Notes: generated by a model not told the origin, from the letters alone. Numbered from the stretch's first letter, positions 55,943-64,000 are shown. The stretch: 64,000 nucleotides of DNA from Pseudomonas sp. (GCA_030699825.1 JAUYKV010000062.1:1-64000); one strand, 5' to 3'. Translations and numbers: made by a program.

Positions 55943-58087
55943 TTAGCCGATTTCCCGGCGAAAAGGCGGCAGTGCATTGAGGATCGCCTTGCCATAACGC
56001 TGGGTCACCACGCGCCGGTCGAGCAAGGTGATGGTGCCGCGATCCTCTTCGGTGCGCAGCAACCGACCGCAGGCTTGGACCAGGCGCAGCGAGGCATCGG
56101 GCACGGCGATTTCCATGAAGGGGTTGCCGCCGCGCGCCTCGATCCACTCGGCGAGCGCCGCCTCCACCGGGTCGTCCGGCACGGCGAAAGGGATCTTGGC
56201 GATCACCACATGCTCGCAATAGGCGCCAGGCAGGTCGACGCCTTCGGCGAAGCTGGCCAGGCCGAACAGCACGCTGTCCTCGCCGCTGTCGACCCGCGCC
56301 TTGTGCTTGTTGAGGGTTTCCTGCTTGGACAGGTTGCCCTGGATAAACACCCGCTTGCGCCAATCGCGCTCCAGGCCCTCGAACACGTCCTGCATCTGTT
56401 TGCGCGAGGAGAATAGCACCAGGGTGCCGCGCGAACCGGCCACCAACGCCGGCAGATCGCGAATGATCGCCGCGGTGTGCGCCACCGCATCGCGCGGATC
56501 GGCATTCAGGTTCGGCACCCGCAAGACGCCGGCATCGGCATGATGGAAGGGGCTCGGCACCACGGAGGTCACCGCCACCTTGGGCAGGCCGGCGCGCATC
56601 CGGTAGCGGTCGAAGGTGCCCAGCGCGGTCAGCGTCGCCGAGGTCACCAGGGCGCCATAGGCCACGTTCCACAGGCTGCGGCGCAGGGTTTCGGCGGCGA
56701 GGATCGGGCTGGCGTTGACCTCGATGTCGAACAACGCGCCGCTGTCGGCCAGGGTCAGCCAGCGCGCCATCGGCGGGCTGTCTTCGGGGTCGTCGGCGGT
56801 GAAGGCCAGCCACAGCTCCCAACTGCCATGGGCCCGCGCCAGCAGGCTGCCGAACAGCGGGTACCACTCCTCGGCCTGATGACTGGCAATGCCGATGGTG
56901 GCCTCGCCATCCATGGCTTCCTTGAGTTTCTCGGTCACCCCGGTGAACAGGTCGGACAGCTTGGAAAAACCTTTCTTCAACTCCGTACCCAGCTCACGCA
57001 GGTGCTCGGGCACCTGGCCGCCAACGAAACGATGACGCGGTCGTTCGCGGCCCTGCATGTCTTCGCCGGGCTTGAATTCGGCCACCTGTTCGCAGGCGCT
57101 GAACATGAACTGCTGCTGGGTCTTGATCTCCCGCGCCAGCTCCGGGACCTGCTCGATCAAGCGCCCCAGGTCGCCTGGCAGAGGATGCTGGGCCAGCAGC
57201 TTGCTGAGGTTCTTGGCGGTCTGTTCCAACCAATCGGCGGTCGAACGCAAACGAGTGAAATGGGCGAAGTGGCCGATCGCCTTGTCCGGCAGATGATGGC
57301 CTTCGTCGAACACATAGAGGGTTTCCCGCGGGTCGGGCAGCACCGCACCACCGCCCAGGGCCAGATCGGCCAGGACCATGTCATGGTTGGTGACGATCAC
57401 ATCGACCTTGCCCATGCCTTCGCGCGCCTTGTAGAAGGCGCACTGCTGGAAGTTCGGGCAATGCCGGCTGGTGCACTGGCTGTGATCGGTGGTCAGTTGC
57501 GACCAGCGCGTGTCCTCCAGCTCCTCGGGCCAGCTGTCGCGATCGCCGTCCCATTTGTTGCCGGCGAGCTTCTCCATCATGGCGACGAACAGCTTCTGAC
57601 TCTGCTCGTCGACGTCGATCCTGAAGCCTTCTTCCTCGAACAGCTGGGCGGTGGCGCTTTGCGCCTGGCCTTCCTGCAACAGCATGTCGAGTTTGGACAG
57701 GCACAGGTAGCGGCCACGGCCCTTGGCCAGGGCGAAGCTGAAGCTCAAGCCGCTGTTGCGCATCAGATCGGGCAGATCCTTGTGCACGATCTGCTCCTGC
57801 AGGGCCACGGTCGCGGTGGCGATCACCAGACGCTTGCCGGCGGCCTTGGCCACGGGAATCGCCGCCAGGCAGTAGGCCACCGTCTTGCCGGTGCCGGTAC
57901 CGGCCTCGACCGCCACCACGGCGGGTTCACCGTCACGCCGTCCTTCGCCGTCGACCTCGATCGCCCCCAGCACCCTGGCGATGTCGGCGATCATCAGCCG
58001 CTGACCATAGCGCGGCTTGAGCGACTTGGCTTCGAGAAAACGCGTGTAGGCGCCCTGGATCTGGGACTTGAGTTCAGTACTGAGCAT
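55943..58087 (-). CDS. dinG: ATP-dependent DNA helicase DinG
   Basis: 714 residues, superfamily II XPD/DinG family, unwinding 5'-overhang and R-loop structures. Walker A GTGTGKT (63-69), the DEAH-type box DEGH (260-263), and four iron-sulfur cysteines at 129, 204, 209 and 215 (CLSK, CTSRHCPNFQQC). The C-terminal motifs GSRGTLVLFSSRKQM and QACGRLLRTEEDRGTI are present. Contributes to DNA repair and replication fork clearing. A weak LexA-like box lies upstream. An intact family-length protein. Confidence 0.96.
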   Translation of the reverse strand: MLSTELKSQIQGAYTRFLEAKSLKPRYGQRLMIADIARVLGAIEVDGEGRRDGEPAVVAVEAGTGTGKTVAYCLAAIPVAKAAGKRLVIATATVALQEQIVHKDLPDLMRNSGLSFSFALAKGRGRYLCLSKLDMLLQEGQAQSATAQLFEEEGFRIDVDEQSQKLFVAMMEKLAGNKWDGDRDSWPEELEDTRWSQLTTDHSQCTSRHCPNFQQCAFYKAREGMGKVDVIVTNHDMVLADLALGGGAVLPDPRETLYVFDEGHHLPDKAIGHFAHFTRLRSTADWLEQTAKNLSKLLAQHPLPGDLGRLIEQVPELAREIKTQQQFMFSACEQVAEFKPGEDMQGRERPRHRFVGGQVPEHLRELGTELKKGFSKLSDLFTGVTEKLKEAMDGEATIGIASHQAEEWYPLFGSLLARAHGSWELWLAFTADDPEDSPPMARWLTLADSGALFDIEVNASPILAAETLRRSLWNVAYGALVTSATLTALGTFDRYRMRAGLPKVAVTSVVPSPFHHADAGVLRVPNLNADPRDAVAHTAAIIRDLPALVAGSRGTLVLFSSRKQMQDVFEGLERDWRKRVFIQGNLSKQETLNKHKARVDSGEDSVLFGLASFAEGVDLPGAYCEHVVIAKIPFAVPDDPVEAALAEWIEARGGNPFMEIAVPDASLRLVQACGRLLRTEEDRGTITLLDRRVVTQRYGKAILNALPPFRREIG

Positions 58088-58120
58088 GGGATCTGGACGT
58101 GGGGTCTGGGCGCGAAAAGG

Positions 58121-58136
58121 CTGGATAAATTTTCAG
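58121..58136 (-). promoter_or_regulatory. Possible LexA-type box of dinG
   Basis: On the minus strand CTGAAAATTTATCCAG keeps CTG-N10-CAG and an AT-rich centre, 34 bases before the dinG ATG. It matches 12 of 16 positions of the E. coli consensus. dinG is an SOS gene in E. coli, which supports but does not prove it. Confidence 0.35.
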
Positions 58137-58203
58137 TGTCTGGCAGCGGCGGCTATCATAGCGCGCTAATCGATAATGCGCAGAACCCGGACTGGAGTTT
58201 TAC

Positions 58204-58668
58204 ATGACACCTTACGCTGTGACCTACGCCCTGCATCTGCTCGCCGCACTCGTTTGGGTCGGCGGCATGTTCTTCGCCTGGATGATCCTGCGTCCCGCCG
58301 CGGTTAGCGCACTGGAGGCGCCGGCCCGTTTGAAGCTGTGGCTCGAGGTCTTTCAGCGCTTCTTCTACTGGGTCTGGGCAGCAGTGATAGTGCTGCCGAT
58401 TACCGGCGTGGGCCTGCTCAACCTGCGCTTTTCCGGTTTCGAGACCGCGCCGCGCTACGTCCACATCATGATCGGCCTGTATATCGCCATGCTCGCGCTG
58501 TTTCTCCGGGTGCAGGCGCTGCAACTGCCCGAACTGCGCCGCGCGGTGGCGGCCGAAGACTGGCCGAGCGGCGGCGCCGTGCTCGGGCGCATTCGCCGCC
58601 TGGTGGGGATCAACCTGATTCTGGGTCTGGTCCTGATCAGTATCGCGGCCGCCCGCCCAGGCTTCTGA
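58204..58668 (+). CDS. CopD-like integral membrane protein
   Basis: 154 residues with four hydrophobic helices; start MTPYAVTYALHLLAALVWVGGMFFAWM. His12 and Trp18 in HLLAALVWVGG match heme- or copper-binding CopD-type membrane proteins, and NLILGLVLISIAAA ends the fold. Possibly a small cytochrome-b-like redox protein. Divergent from dinG. TGGAG precedes the ATG. Confidence 0.85.
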   Translation: MTPYAVTYALHLLAALVWVGGMFFAWMILRPAAVSALEAPARLKLWLEVFQRFFYWVWAAVIVLPITGVGLLNLRFSGFETAPRYVHIMIGLYIAMLALFLRVQALQLPELRRAVAAEDWPSGGAVLGRIRRLVGINLILGLVLISIAAARPGF

Positions 58669-58678
58669 GGATGAACCA

Positions 58679-58695
58679 GGAGCGCATGGCGCTCC
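58679..58695. terminator. Hairpin between convergent genes
   Basis: GGAGCGC-ATG-GCGCTCC, a 7-bp perfect stem 11 bases after the CopD-like stop and 20 before the end of the small minus-strand gene. No T-run. Confidence 0.4.
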
Positions 58696-58714
58696 CGACC
58701 TTGAAGCCGCAGAT

Positions 58715-58846
58715 TTAAAAGCGCACCACCCGCAACACCGCGTTTGTCGCCGGCAAGCGCAGCAAGACATGCGACTGCACCTCGATCAGGCTCTGCGCCA
58801 GGGCCAGCGGACTGCAGAGTGCCGCCAGCAGCATCAGGCTACGCAT
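58715..58846 (-). CDS. 43-residue exported peptide overlapping the DUF1145 gene
   Basis: ATG 58846 lies inside the end of the DUF1145 gene (8-base overlap) and follows GGAGGTCGAGC. The product begins with a signal peptide (MRSLMLLAALCSPLALAQS) and continues LIEVQSHVLLRLPATNAVLR. Either a true small exported peptide or the truncated start of a longer protein whose rest has been lost. Coupling to the upstream gene is clear. Confidence 0.55.
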   Translation of the reverse strand: MRSLMLLAALCSPLALAQSLIEVQSHVLLRLPATNAVLRVVRF

Positions 58847-59144
58847 GCTCGACCTCCACCTGCACAGGCACCGTGCTCAGCGCGTGCACCGGCGCCAAGG
58901 ACAAAGCCTGCAAGTGAAAAATGCCGAACAGTAGAATCTGTACGCGTTCGAACCCCGGCCGAGTACGCCCGAGCACGCGCTCATTGAATAGCCACAACTC
59001 CAGTCCATGGATCAGTACAAGCAAAGCGCCCGCCAGATTCAGCAGCAGTGCGAAAGGTTGCGCGAACGGATCGAGCAGATTGGCCAAGACCACGCCCCAA
59101 AATAACGCAGTCAACACTTTCCCCAGCCCCAACAAGATATTCAT
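58839..59144 (-). CDS. DUF1145-family membrane protein
   Basis: 101 residues, three hydrophobic helices: MNILLGLGKVLTALFWGVVLANLL, FALLLNLAGALLVLIHGLEL and RVQILLFGIFHLQAL. ATG 59144 behind GGGGCGG. Function unknown; common in Pseudomonas near dinG. Confidence 0.85.
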   Translation of the reverse strand: MNILLGLGKVLTALFWGVVLANLLDPFAQPFALLLNLAGALLVLIHGLELWLFNERVLGRTRPGFERVQILLFGIFHLQALSLAPVHALSTVPVQVEVEHA

Positions 59145-59289
59145 GTCCGCCCCTGGCAGTTTTTTGTTCCGCCGCACCTTAACTGCTTTGCGTCGGGCTA
59201 GCAAAAAACGGCCCTATGCCTCCCGCCAGCCAGACACATGACCGATCAATGACCGGTCCGCATCGGCTGACGTCGGCTAGGGCAACGCG

Positions 59290-60030
59290 CTAGGGCAACG
59301 CTTCGACCGCTGCCTCGACCCTTCGGTTGATCGCACGTCCGGACTCACTATCGTTGTCGGCAACCGGGCGTGATTCGCCGTAACCTACAGCCGATACCCG
59401 GCTGGTTTCGACACCATGCTGCTCGACCAGTACATCGCGCACGGCATTGGCACGCCGCTCGGACAAGCCTTGGTTATAGGCATCGGAGCCAATGGCATCG
59501 GTGTGTCCCTCGACAATGGTGGTGGTCTGCGGATACTGCTGCATGAAGTCGGCGAGACTCTTGATATCGGCGTGACTGCCTTCCTTGACGACCGATTTGT
59601 CGAAGTCGAACTTGACGTCCAGCTCGACCCGAACCGGCACGGCGGGCTCATCTGGCGCATCAGGCTCCATCGCTTGCGCTGGGCTCGCATACTCCGGGAA
59701 GGGGCAGCCATTGTGACGCACCGGCGTATTGGGCGGTGTATCGGGGCAGCGGTCGCGACGATCGAACACGCCGTCACCGTCTTTGTCACCATCCTGGGCA
59801 TAGCAAATAATGCCGCCTATGACCGCTCCGGCCACGGCACCACCGGCTGCCCAAGCCGAACTTTCGATTGCGCCCAGGCCACCACCGGCCAGGCCACCAA
59901 TCGCACTGCACAAGGGCCAGTTCCCTTGGTTGAGTACCGCGTCTCCCGTACTGGAAGTCGTGACGCAACCAGAAAGAACACTGCTGGCCAAGAGAAGGGG
60001 CAAAGCAACTCTGAAGAGTCTGGTTCTCAT
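59290..60030 (-). CDS. OmpA-family lipoprotein with TSP3-like calcium motif
   Basis: 246 residues. Lipobox LSGC (Cys22), then a glycine-rich segment (GGLAGGGLGAIESSAWAAGGAVAGAVIGG), a thrombospondin-3-like DGDKDGDGVFDRRDRCPDTP (calcium-binding), and an OmpA peptidoglycan-binding domain (about 130-240: VKFDFDKSVVKEGSHADIKSLADF, EGHTDAIGSDAYNQGLSERRANAV, GRAINRRVEA). GGAG precedes the start, behind a stable hairpin. Tandem paralogue of the gene upstream. Confidence 0.94.
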   Translation of the reverse strand: MRTRLFRVALPLLLASSVLSGCVTTSSTGDAVLNQGNWPLCSAIGGLAGGGLGAIESSAWAAGGAVAGAVIGGIICYAQDGDKDGDGVFDRRDRCPDTPPNTPVRHNGCPFPEYASPAQAMEPDAPDEPAVPVRVELDVKFDFDKSVVKEGSHADIKSLADFMQQYPQTTTIVEGHTDAIGSDAYNQGLSERRANAVRDVLVEQHGVETSRVSAVGYGESRPVADNDSESGRAINRRVEAAVEALP

Positions 60031-60040
60031 GGCGGATCTC

Positions 60041-60071
60041 CTGTGTCACTGGCGAGTTGCCAGTAACACAG
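60041..60071 (-). promoter_or_regulatory. Hairpin just upstream of the second OmpA gene
   Basis: CTGTGT-C-ACTGGC and GCCAGT-A-ACACAG pair around GAGTT with one mismatch; on the minus strand it ends directly before GGAGATCC, the ribosome-binding site. It could terminate the upstream gene partly, stabilise the mRNA, or control translation. Confidence 0.45.
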
Positions 60072-60130
60072 AAGTTAAGCCGCCCCCTCTGGATAGTACA
60101 AGTGCGCCCGCTGAGGGCGCGTGGCGGAAA

Positions 60131-60766
60131 TTAAGGCCGCGCCTCGACTTCAGCCTCGACTCGACGGTTGATTGCCCGGCCTTCCGCGGTCGAGTTGTCG
60201 GCAACCGGGCGGGTTTCGCCATAACCTACGGAGTTGACGCGCTCACCAGCCAGACCGTACTGATTGACCAGTACATCGCGAACGGCGTTGGCACGACGCT
60301 CGGACAAGCCCTGGTTGTAAGCATCGGTACCGACGGAGTCGGTATGCCCTTCAACCACGGTGGCGGTTTGCGGGTATTGCGCCATGAAATCTGCAAGGTT
60401 CTTGATGTCGGCAAAACTGTCTTCCTTGACTACCGACTTGTCGAAATCGAACTTCACATCCAGCTCGACACGCACGGCTTCTGCGACCGGTTCAGGCATG
60501 ACCGGTTCCTCGACCATCACCTCCTCGACCATCGCCACTTCTTCTACCGCTCCGGCGCCATGCACCCAGCAATAGGCTGCTGCCATACCGGCACCGACCA
60601 GTGCACCACCACCCGCCCAGGTAGAGCTCTCAATCGCGCCCAGTGCTGCGCCGCCCACACCACCGACAGCCGCACACATCGGCCAATCGGTTTTCTGTAA
60701 GCCGGCGCACCCCGTCAAGAAACTGGTCGTCAGAATCAGGGGTACAGCTTTCCATACAATATTCAT
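60131..60766 (-). CDS. OmpA-family lipoprotein, paralogue
   Basis: 211 residues from MNIVWKAVPLILT (ATG 60766; an ATG 6 bases earlier is possible). Lipobox LTGC. A glycine-rich zone, a repetitive acidic segment VEEVAMVEEVMVEEPVMPEPV, and an OmpA domain almost identical to the next gene's (VKFDFDKSVVKEDSFADIKNLADF, EGHTDSVGTDAYNQGLSERR). It lacks the calcium motif. Shares promoter and orientation with the following paralogue, about 100 bases apart. Confidence 0.93.
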   Translation of the reverse strand: MNIVWKAVPLILTTSFLTGCAGLQKTDWPMCAAVGGVGGAALGAIESSTWAGGGALVGAGMAAAYCWVHGAGAVEEVAMVEEVMVEEPVMPEPVAEAVRVELDVKFDFDKSVVKEDSFADIKNLADFMAQYPQTATVVEGHTDSVGTDAYNQGLSERRANAVRDVLVNQYGLAGERVNSVGYGETRPVADNSTAEGRAINRRVEAEVEARP

Positions 60767-60929
60767 ATGCATATCTCCAGTGAGAATCGGACATAAACCG
60801 ACACTTATGGATTAAAGACCTGTCCTTTAGAATCCGCCAGACAGGATTTACCTACTTGTTAAGACTCATCGGCTCTAGGCCTTCACGCAGCCGCGCGTTA
60901 GTCTTTTCGCAACCGATCGAGGATTATCG

Positions 60930-61427
60930 ATGACCGAGAGCATTTCTTCCCGCACGCCACAGCAAGCGCTGGCCGCTCTGCTGGAGCGTTACGCGCCCAA
61001 CCGCCTGTTATTGATAGGCGCCAGCGAGTTGCCGGCGCTGGCCGCTTTTCAAGCCGCGCATGCCGATTGCCAGGTCGCACACGCCGCCGCAGGCGCCTTG
61101 CCGGCCGAGCTGGCCGCACAACGATTCGACCTGGCGCTGGTGGTCGACTGCCTCGAACACCTGCCCAAGCGCACGGGACTGGAGCTGCTCGGCGGCATCC
61201 GCAACCTCAACGCCAGCCGTCTGGCAGTGCTGGTCGACCTGCAGGCCTGCGCCTGGCAGGACACCGATTTCTTTGCCCTGGCCCTGCAAACCAGCGAGCG
61301 CTTTCAGCGCGGCGAACAGACCCTGAGCCTGTTCACCTACGACCTGCTTGACTACAAACAGGTCCCCGACTGGCTGAATGCCAAGTTCTGGGCCAACCCG
61401 GAAAACTTTGGCAAATACTGGTGGTGA
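60930..61427 (+). CDS. Methyltransferase-like protein of unknown substrate (DUF6231-like)
   Basis: 165 residues. A Rossmann-like beginning ([20 protein letters not shown]) and [19 protein letters not shown] resemble motifs I and II-IV of class I methyltransferases, but the glycine-rich loop is degenerate. The end [29 protein letters not shown] is distinctive. Followed closely by the YchJ-like gene, 5 bases apart. Confidence 0.75.
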   Translation: MTESISSRTPQQALAALLERYAPNRLLLIGASELPALAAFQAAHADCQVAHAAAGALPAELAAQRFDLALVVDCLEHLPKRTGLELLGGIRNLNASRLAVLVDLQACAWQDTDFFALALQTSERFQRGEQTLSLFTYDLLDYKQVPDWLNAKFWANPENFGKYWW

Positions 61428-61432
61428 AGCAC

Positions 61433-61918
61433 ATGACGACAGTTAGCGCCGCCACGCCAAGCTGCCCTTGCGGCAGTGGCGACTCACTCAGCGCGTGCTG
61501 CGGCCGCTACCATGCCGGGCTGCCGGCGCCGAGCGCCGAAACGCTGATGCGTTCACGCTACAGCGCCTATGCGCTGGGACTGGTCGATTACCTGCTGGCG
61601 ACCACCCTGGAGGCGCAACAGCCTGGACTGGATCGCGCCGCCATCAGCGCGTGGAGCTTGCACAGCACCTGGCTTGGCCTGGACGTCGAAAGCTGCGAAG
61701 TGCTGGGCGGTCAGCCGGAACATGCGTTCGTGACCTTTACCGCGCGCTGGCACGATGGCAGCGGCGAACATGCCCATCGCGAACGCTCCGCCTTCGTCCA
61801 GCACCGGGGGCATTGGTACTTTATCGACCCCACGATCGCGTTGCAGGCCGGGCGCAATGACCCCTGCCCTTGCGGCAGCGGACAGAAATTCAAGAAATGC
61901 TGCTCGGGCTTCGTCTGA
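61433..61918 (+). CDS. YchJ-family protein with two SEC-C zinc motifs
   Basis: 161 residues. N-terminal [19 protein letters not shown] (10-28) and C-terminal [18 protein letters not shown] (142-159) are zinc-binding SEC-C sequences flanking an NTF2-like domain ([21 protein letters not shown]...). Probably a protein- or ribosome-binding adaptor, function unproved. ATG 61433 chosen since it follows GGTGAAGC. Confidence 0.93.
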   Translation: MTTVSAATPSCPCGSGDSLSACCGRYHAGLPAPSAETLMRSRYSAYALGLVDYLLATTLEAQQPGLDRAAISAWSLHSTWLGLDVESCEVLGGQPEHAFVTFTARWHDGSGEHAHRERSAFVQHRGHWYFIDPTIALQAGRNDPCPCGSGQKFKKCCSGFV

Positions 61919-61957
61919 AACGCCATGCACCGGACCGGGTGCAAACCCGACCTCAGC

Positions 61958-62521
61958 CTATTCCTGTAATTTCAGATGGGAAATATCCGGCGGCGGCGCA
62001 GCAGGTGCAGCCTTGATCTCGCCCATATCGCTGCCGGCAGGCGCCAGGCTGAATTGCGACAGATCGAGAGGCGGCGCTTGCGGCTCGGGCTTGCCGTCCT
62101 GCAAGTCCTCACCCAGTGGGGCGATGGCAAAGTCCGGCGCATCGACGTCCGCAAACGCCGCCATATATTCATCGCGCGGCAGCACCTGCAGGCGTTTGCC
62201 GGCCGGCGCCGGCGAGGTTACCACAGACACAGCTTCGGGCTCTGCAACGGCAGGCGGCGGCGCCAGCTCGATTTCCTCGATGTCCTCTGCCATGACCCGC
62301 ACTTCGACCAGAGCGCCGGCACGCAGCAAGGTGCTGCGATATTTTTCCGCGCCGGCCGCATCCAGGTTGTTCTTGATCACGATGCGCCGCCCGGAAAACA
62401 GCAAGGCAATACGCGGAGCATCGGCCTGGAACAACTTGGCCAGATTGGCCTTGACCGACTCCAGCTGCGCCCCCGGCACTAGCTGGCCGGCAAAGGCGAT
62501 CTCGTAACGAACCATAGTCAC
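61958..62521 (-). CDS. Conserved-type protein with disordered C-terminus, unknown function
   Basis: 187 residues. An N-terminal alpha/beta domain (VRYEIAFAGQLVPGAQLESVKANLAKLF, about 1-80) and a long Pro/Ala/Glu-rich tail with short repeats PPLDLSQFSL and PPDISHLKL. Such PP-D-(L/I)-S motifs might be protein-interaction points. Convergent with the YchJ-like gene. No family recognised. Confidence 0.75.
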   Translation of the reverse strand: MTMVRYEIAFAGQLVPGAQLESVKANLAKLFQADAPRIALLFSGRRIVIKNNLDAAGAEKYRSTLLRAGALVEVRVMAEDIEEIELAPPPAVAEPEAVSVVTSPAPAGKRLQVLPRDEYMAAFADVDAPDFAIAPLGEDLQDGKPEPQAPPLDLSQFSLAPAGSDMGEIKAAPAAPPPDISHLKLQE

Positions 62522-62576
62522 ACTCCTGTCTTCATCGGCGCCCAGTATGGCGCAGGTTTTTCCCCTCGGATGCGCT

Positions 62577-62642
62577 GAAAATATCGAGCGCCGTCACGAA
62601 ACCGACACCTGGCGTTCGCGGCAAGGTGTTTTCACAACCTTC
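62577..62642. repeat. GAGGTTGTGAAAA element, diverged copy
   Basis: GAAAATATCGAGCGCCGTCA and GGTGTTTTCACAACCTTC are its recognisable ends. Located between the unknown gene on the minus strand and the LEA-type lipoprotein gene. Confidence 0.5.
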
Positions 62643-62700
62643 ACAACACGTTGCAGCCGGGCACGCGCTTGATACACTGACGCGTCCTTTGGAGTATGAA

Positions 62701-63198
62701 ATGTTTTCCCAGGCGCTAACTATAAGAATTCTCAGCCTAGTGATGTTTTTCGGCCTGCTTGGCGGCCTCGGCGGTTGCTCCTCCTGGATGACCGGGGAGC
62801 TCAAGGATCCGGATGTCCGCCTGGTCAAGGTCGAAGTCATCAAGGCCAAGCTGCTGGAGCAGCAGTTCGTCCTGCGCTTTCGCATCGACAACCCCAACAG
62901 CATGAGCTTGCCGGTGCGCGGCCTGGATTACCGGGTGCACCTCAACGAGGTGAAACTGGCAGAAGGCCAATCCTCCACCTGGTTCACGGTTCCGGCCAAT
63001 GGCCACCATGTATTCGATATCCCGGTGCGCACCAACCTCTGGCGGCACCTGCGGCAAATCGTCAAATTGCTTGAACGACCTGAAGCGCCGATTCGCTATC
63101 GCCTCGAAGGCCAGGTAAAAACCGGTTTGTTGTTCGGCCGCAACGTGCATATGTCGCGTAATGGCGAGATAATCCCCGGCGATTTCATTCCCGAGTAA
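62701..63198 (+). CDS. LEA type 2 (WHy-domain) lipoprotein
   Basis: 165 residues. Signal with lipobox LGGC, then a WHy/LEA14-like beta-sandwich (VRLVKVEVIKAKLLEQQFVLRFRIDNPNSMSLPVRGLDYRVHLNEVKLAEG). Members protect against desiccation or act in the envelope; role here unknown. ATG 62701 behind TTGGAG. First of a small plus-strand cluster with the two following genes. Confidence 0.92.
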   Translation: MFSQALTIRILSLVMFFGLLGGLGGCSSWMTGELKDPDVRLVKVEVIKAKLLEQQFVLRFRIDNPNSMSLPVRGLDYRVHLNEVKLAEGQSSTWFTVPANGHHVFDIPVRTNLWRHLRQIVKLLERPEAPIRYRLEGQVKTGLLFGRNVHMSRNGEIIPGDFIPE

Positions 63199-63204
63199 GC
63201 ACCC

Positions 63205-63411
63205 ATGAACCAAGAACCCCACGTACACGGCCCCGACTGCAACCACGCCGAGCACGATCACCAGCATGATCACGACCACGGTCACGTACATGGCCCGGAC
63301 TGCAACCATACTCACCAGGAGCCTGTGCGCAACGCCCTCAAAGACGTCGGTCGCAACGACCCCTGCCCATGCGGCAGCCAGAAAAAATTCAAGAAATGCC
63401 ACGGTGCCTGA
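63205..63411 (+). CDS. His-rich SEC-C zinc-binding peptide
   Basis: 68 residues. A duplicated HVHGPDCNH motif flanks [10 protein letters not shown] (residues 6-35), followed by a SEC-C finger [19 protein letters not shown]. The high His/Cys load suggests zinc (or nickel/copper) binding. Six bases after the lipoprotein stop, so co-transcribed. A metal-storage or chaperone role is inference. Confidence 0.88.
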   Translation: MNQEPHVHGPDCNHAEHDHQHDHDHGHVHGPDCNHTHQEPVRNALKDVGRNDPCPCGSQKKFKKCHGA

Positions 63412-63418
63412 TCTGTCC

Positions 63419-63877
63419 ATGAGCACCTTGAATCTGCTCCTTCTGTTGGCCGGCGCCCTGGTGGTGACGGCCCTTGCCCTGTACGCCTTGCTCCTGTGGC
63501 GCCGGGTCTGGGCGCAACGGCGCAACCTGGCGCAGGCTGAAAGCCAGCGCCGTGAGCGTCTGGCTGGCGACCTGCAGATACTCGCCGGCAGCCTGCTCGA
63601 CGGCCAACTGCCATTGATCGAGGGCGCCATACGGATCAAGGTGCTGCTGGACAACTACAACACCGCGCTGAGCCAGAACACCCGCTGCCAGGTGTTCCAC
63701 CTGTTGTTCGACGCCACCGCCCAGGTGCCGACCCATGCAAACTGGAAGGCACTGGACCAGACCGAGCGACGCCAGCACGAAAAGCACTTCAACGAACTGG
63801 AACTGCAGCACAAGGCCGCCGTTCGCACAGCCGCACGCTGGCTGCTCGACGAAGGCCTGAAGCAACCCAGCCACTGA
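63419..63877 (+). CDS. DUF2489-type membrane-anchored protein
   Basis: 152 residues starting MSTLNLLLLLAGALVVTALALY, one membrane anchor, followed by a helical cytosolic domain with LDGQLPLIEGAIRIKVLLDNY and EKHFNELELQHKAAVRTAARWLL. I recognise the family pattern DUF2489. Starts 8 bases after the SEC-C gene. Function unknown. Confidence 0.85.
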   Translation: MSTLNLLLLLAGALVVTALALYALLLWRRVWAQRRNLAQAESQRRERLAGDLQILAGSLLDGQLPLIEGAIRIKVLLDNYNTALSQNTRCQVFHLLFDATAQVPTHANWKALDQTERRQHEKHFNELELQHKAAVRTAARWLLDEGLKQPSH

Positions 63878-63950
63878 CCCTGGCGGCAGGCTGGGCAGCA
63901 CTTTCATCCACCGCTCTTTCCAGCCCCGCGTTCTGCAAGGAGCTCGCTGC

Positions 63951-64000
63951 ATGCTACCGCGCGCATTCCGTCCCCTGGCCCTGTTGGGCCTCGCCGCTAC
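63951..64000 (+). CDS. N-terminal fragment of an exported protein, 3' partial
   Basis: ATG 63951 follows AAGGAG by 9 bases. The 16 visible codons (MLPRAFRPLALLGLAA) look like the start of a signal peptide. The gene continues beyond the window; no identity can be given. Confidence 0.6.
   Translation, partial: MLPRAFRPLALLGLAA

Overview
The window is chromosomal DNA of a Pseudomonas or very close relative. The high GC content, the class Ia nrdA-nrdB pair, the seven-subunit Pha/Sha cation antiporter operon and the order SlyB-like lipoprotein, pdxH, OmpA lipoprotein, serine hydrolase, dinG, SEC-C proteins all fit that genus (recalled synteny with the P. aeruginosa PA1032-PA1060 and nrdAB neighbourhoods; not searched). 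No rRNA, tRNA, CRISPR array or intact transposase gene was seen.

Layout. 1-4210: nrdA (5' end outside the window) and nrdB, with a good LexA-type box just before nrdB. 4211-15070: an AT-richer inserted island carrying a DNA cytosine methyltransferase, a Vsr nicking endonuclease, and a translationally coupled four-gene operon (GHKL/MORC-like ATPase, Z1-domain ATPase, PD-(D/E)XK nuclease, AIPR protein), plus an unknown coiled-coil gene. This is a restriction-like anti-phage locus. 15074-19930: a second accessory patch with a WYL regulator, a Fic enzyme, VapBC, an orphan HigA-like antitoxin and a broken second copy of the WYL C-terminus. 20128-31570: a loose mixture of MgtC-like protein, two diguanylate cyclases, AtoE transporter, a Tat-exported dioxygenase, and small envelope and stress proteins, separated by many palindromic repeats. 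31569-35048: a CAP-domain exported protein divergent from a small LapA-like type I secreted adhesin with a VWA domain. 35155-45352: housekeeping and stress genes (PpiC, carboxymuconolactone decarboxylase, two DMT exporters, universal stress protein, YebC paralogue, DUF488, FAD oxidoreductase). 45727-51448: phaABCDEFG operon preceded by a strongly structured leader RNA. 51931-64000: the conserved envelope/repair block (SlyB-like, pdxH, OmpA-type lipoproteins, hydrolase, dinG, CopD-like, DUF1145, SEC-C proteins, LEA-type lipoprotein).

Main points for a second look: the methyltransferase-Vsr-GHKL-Z1-nuclease-AIPR locus; the multi-stem leader of the antiporter operon (51481-51599); the miniature LapA-type adhesin with an intact LapG-type cleavage motif; the Fic/VapBC cassette lying between a complete WYL gene and a decayed copy of its end; and four families of intergenic repeats, one MITE-like with terminal inverted repeats and one nested inside another. 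Family assignments come from reading motifs in the translated sequence; no database search was possible.
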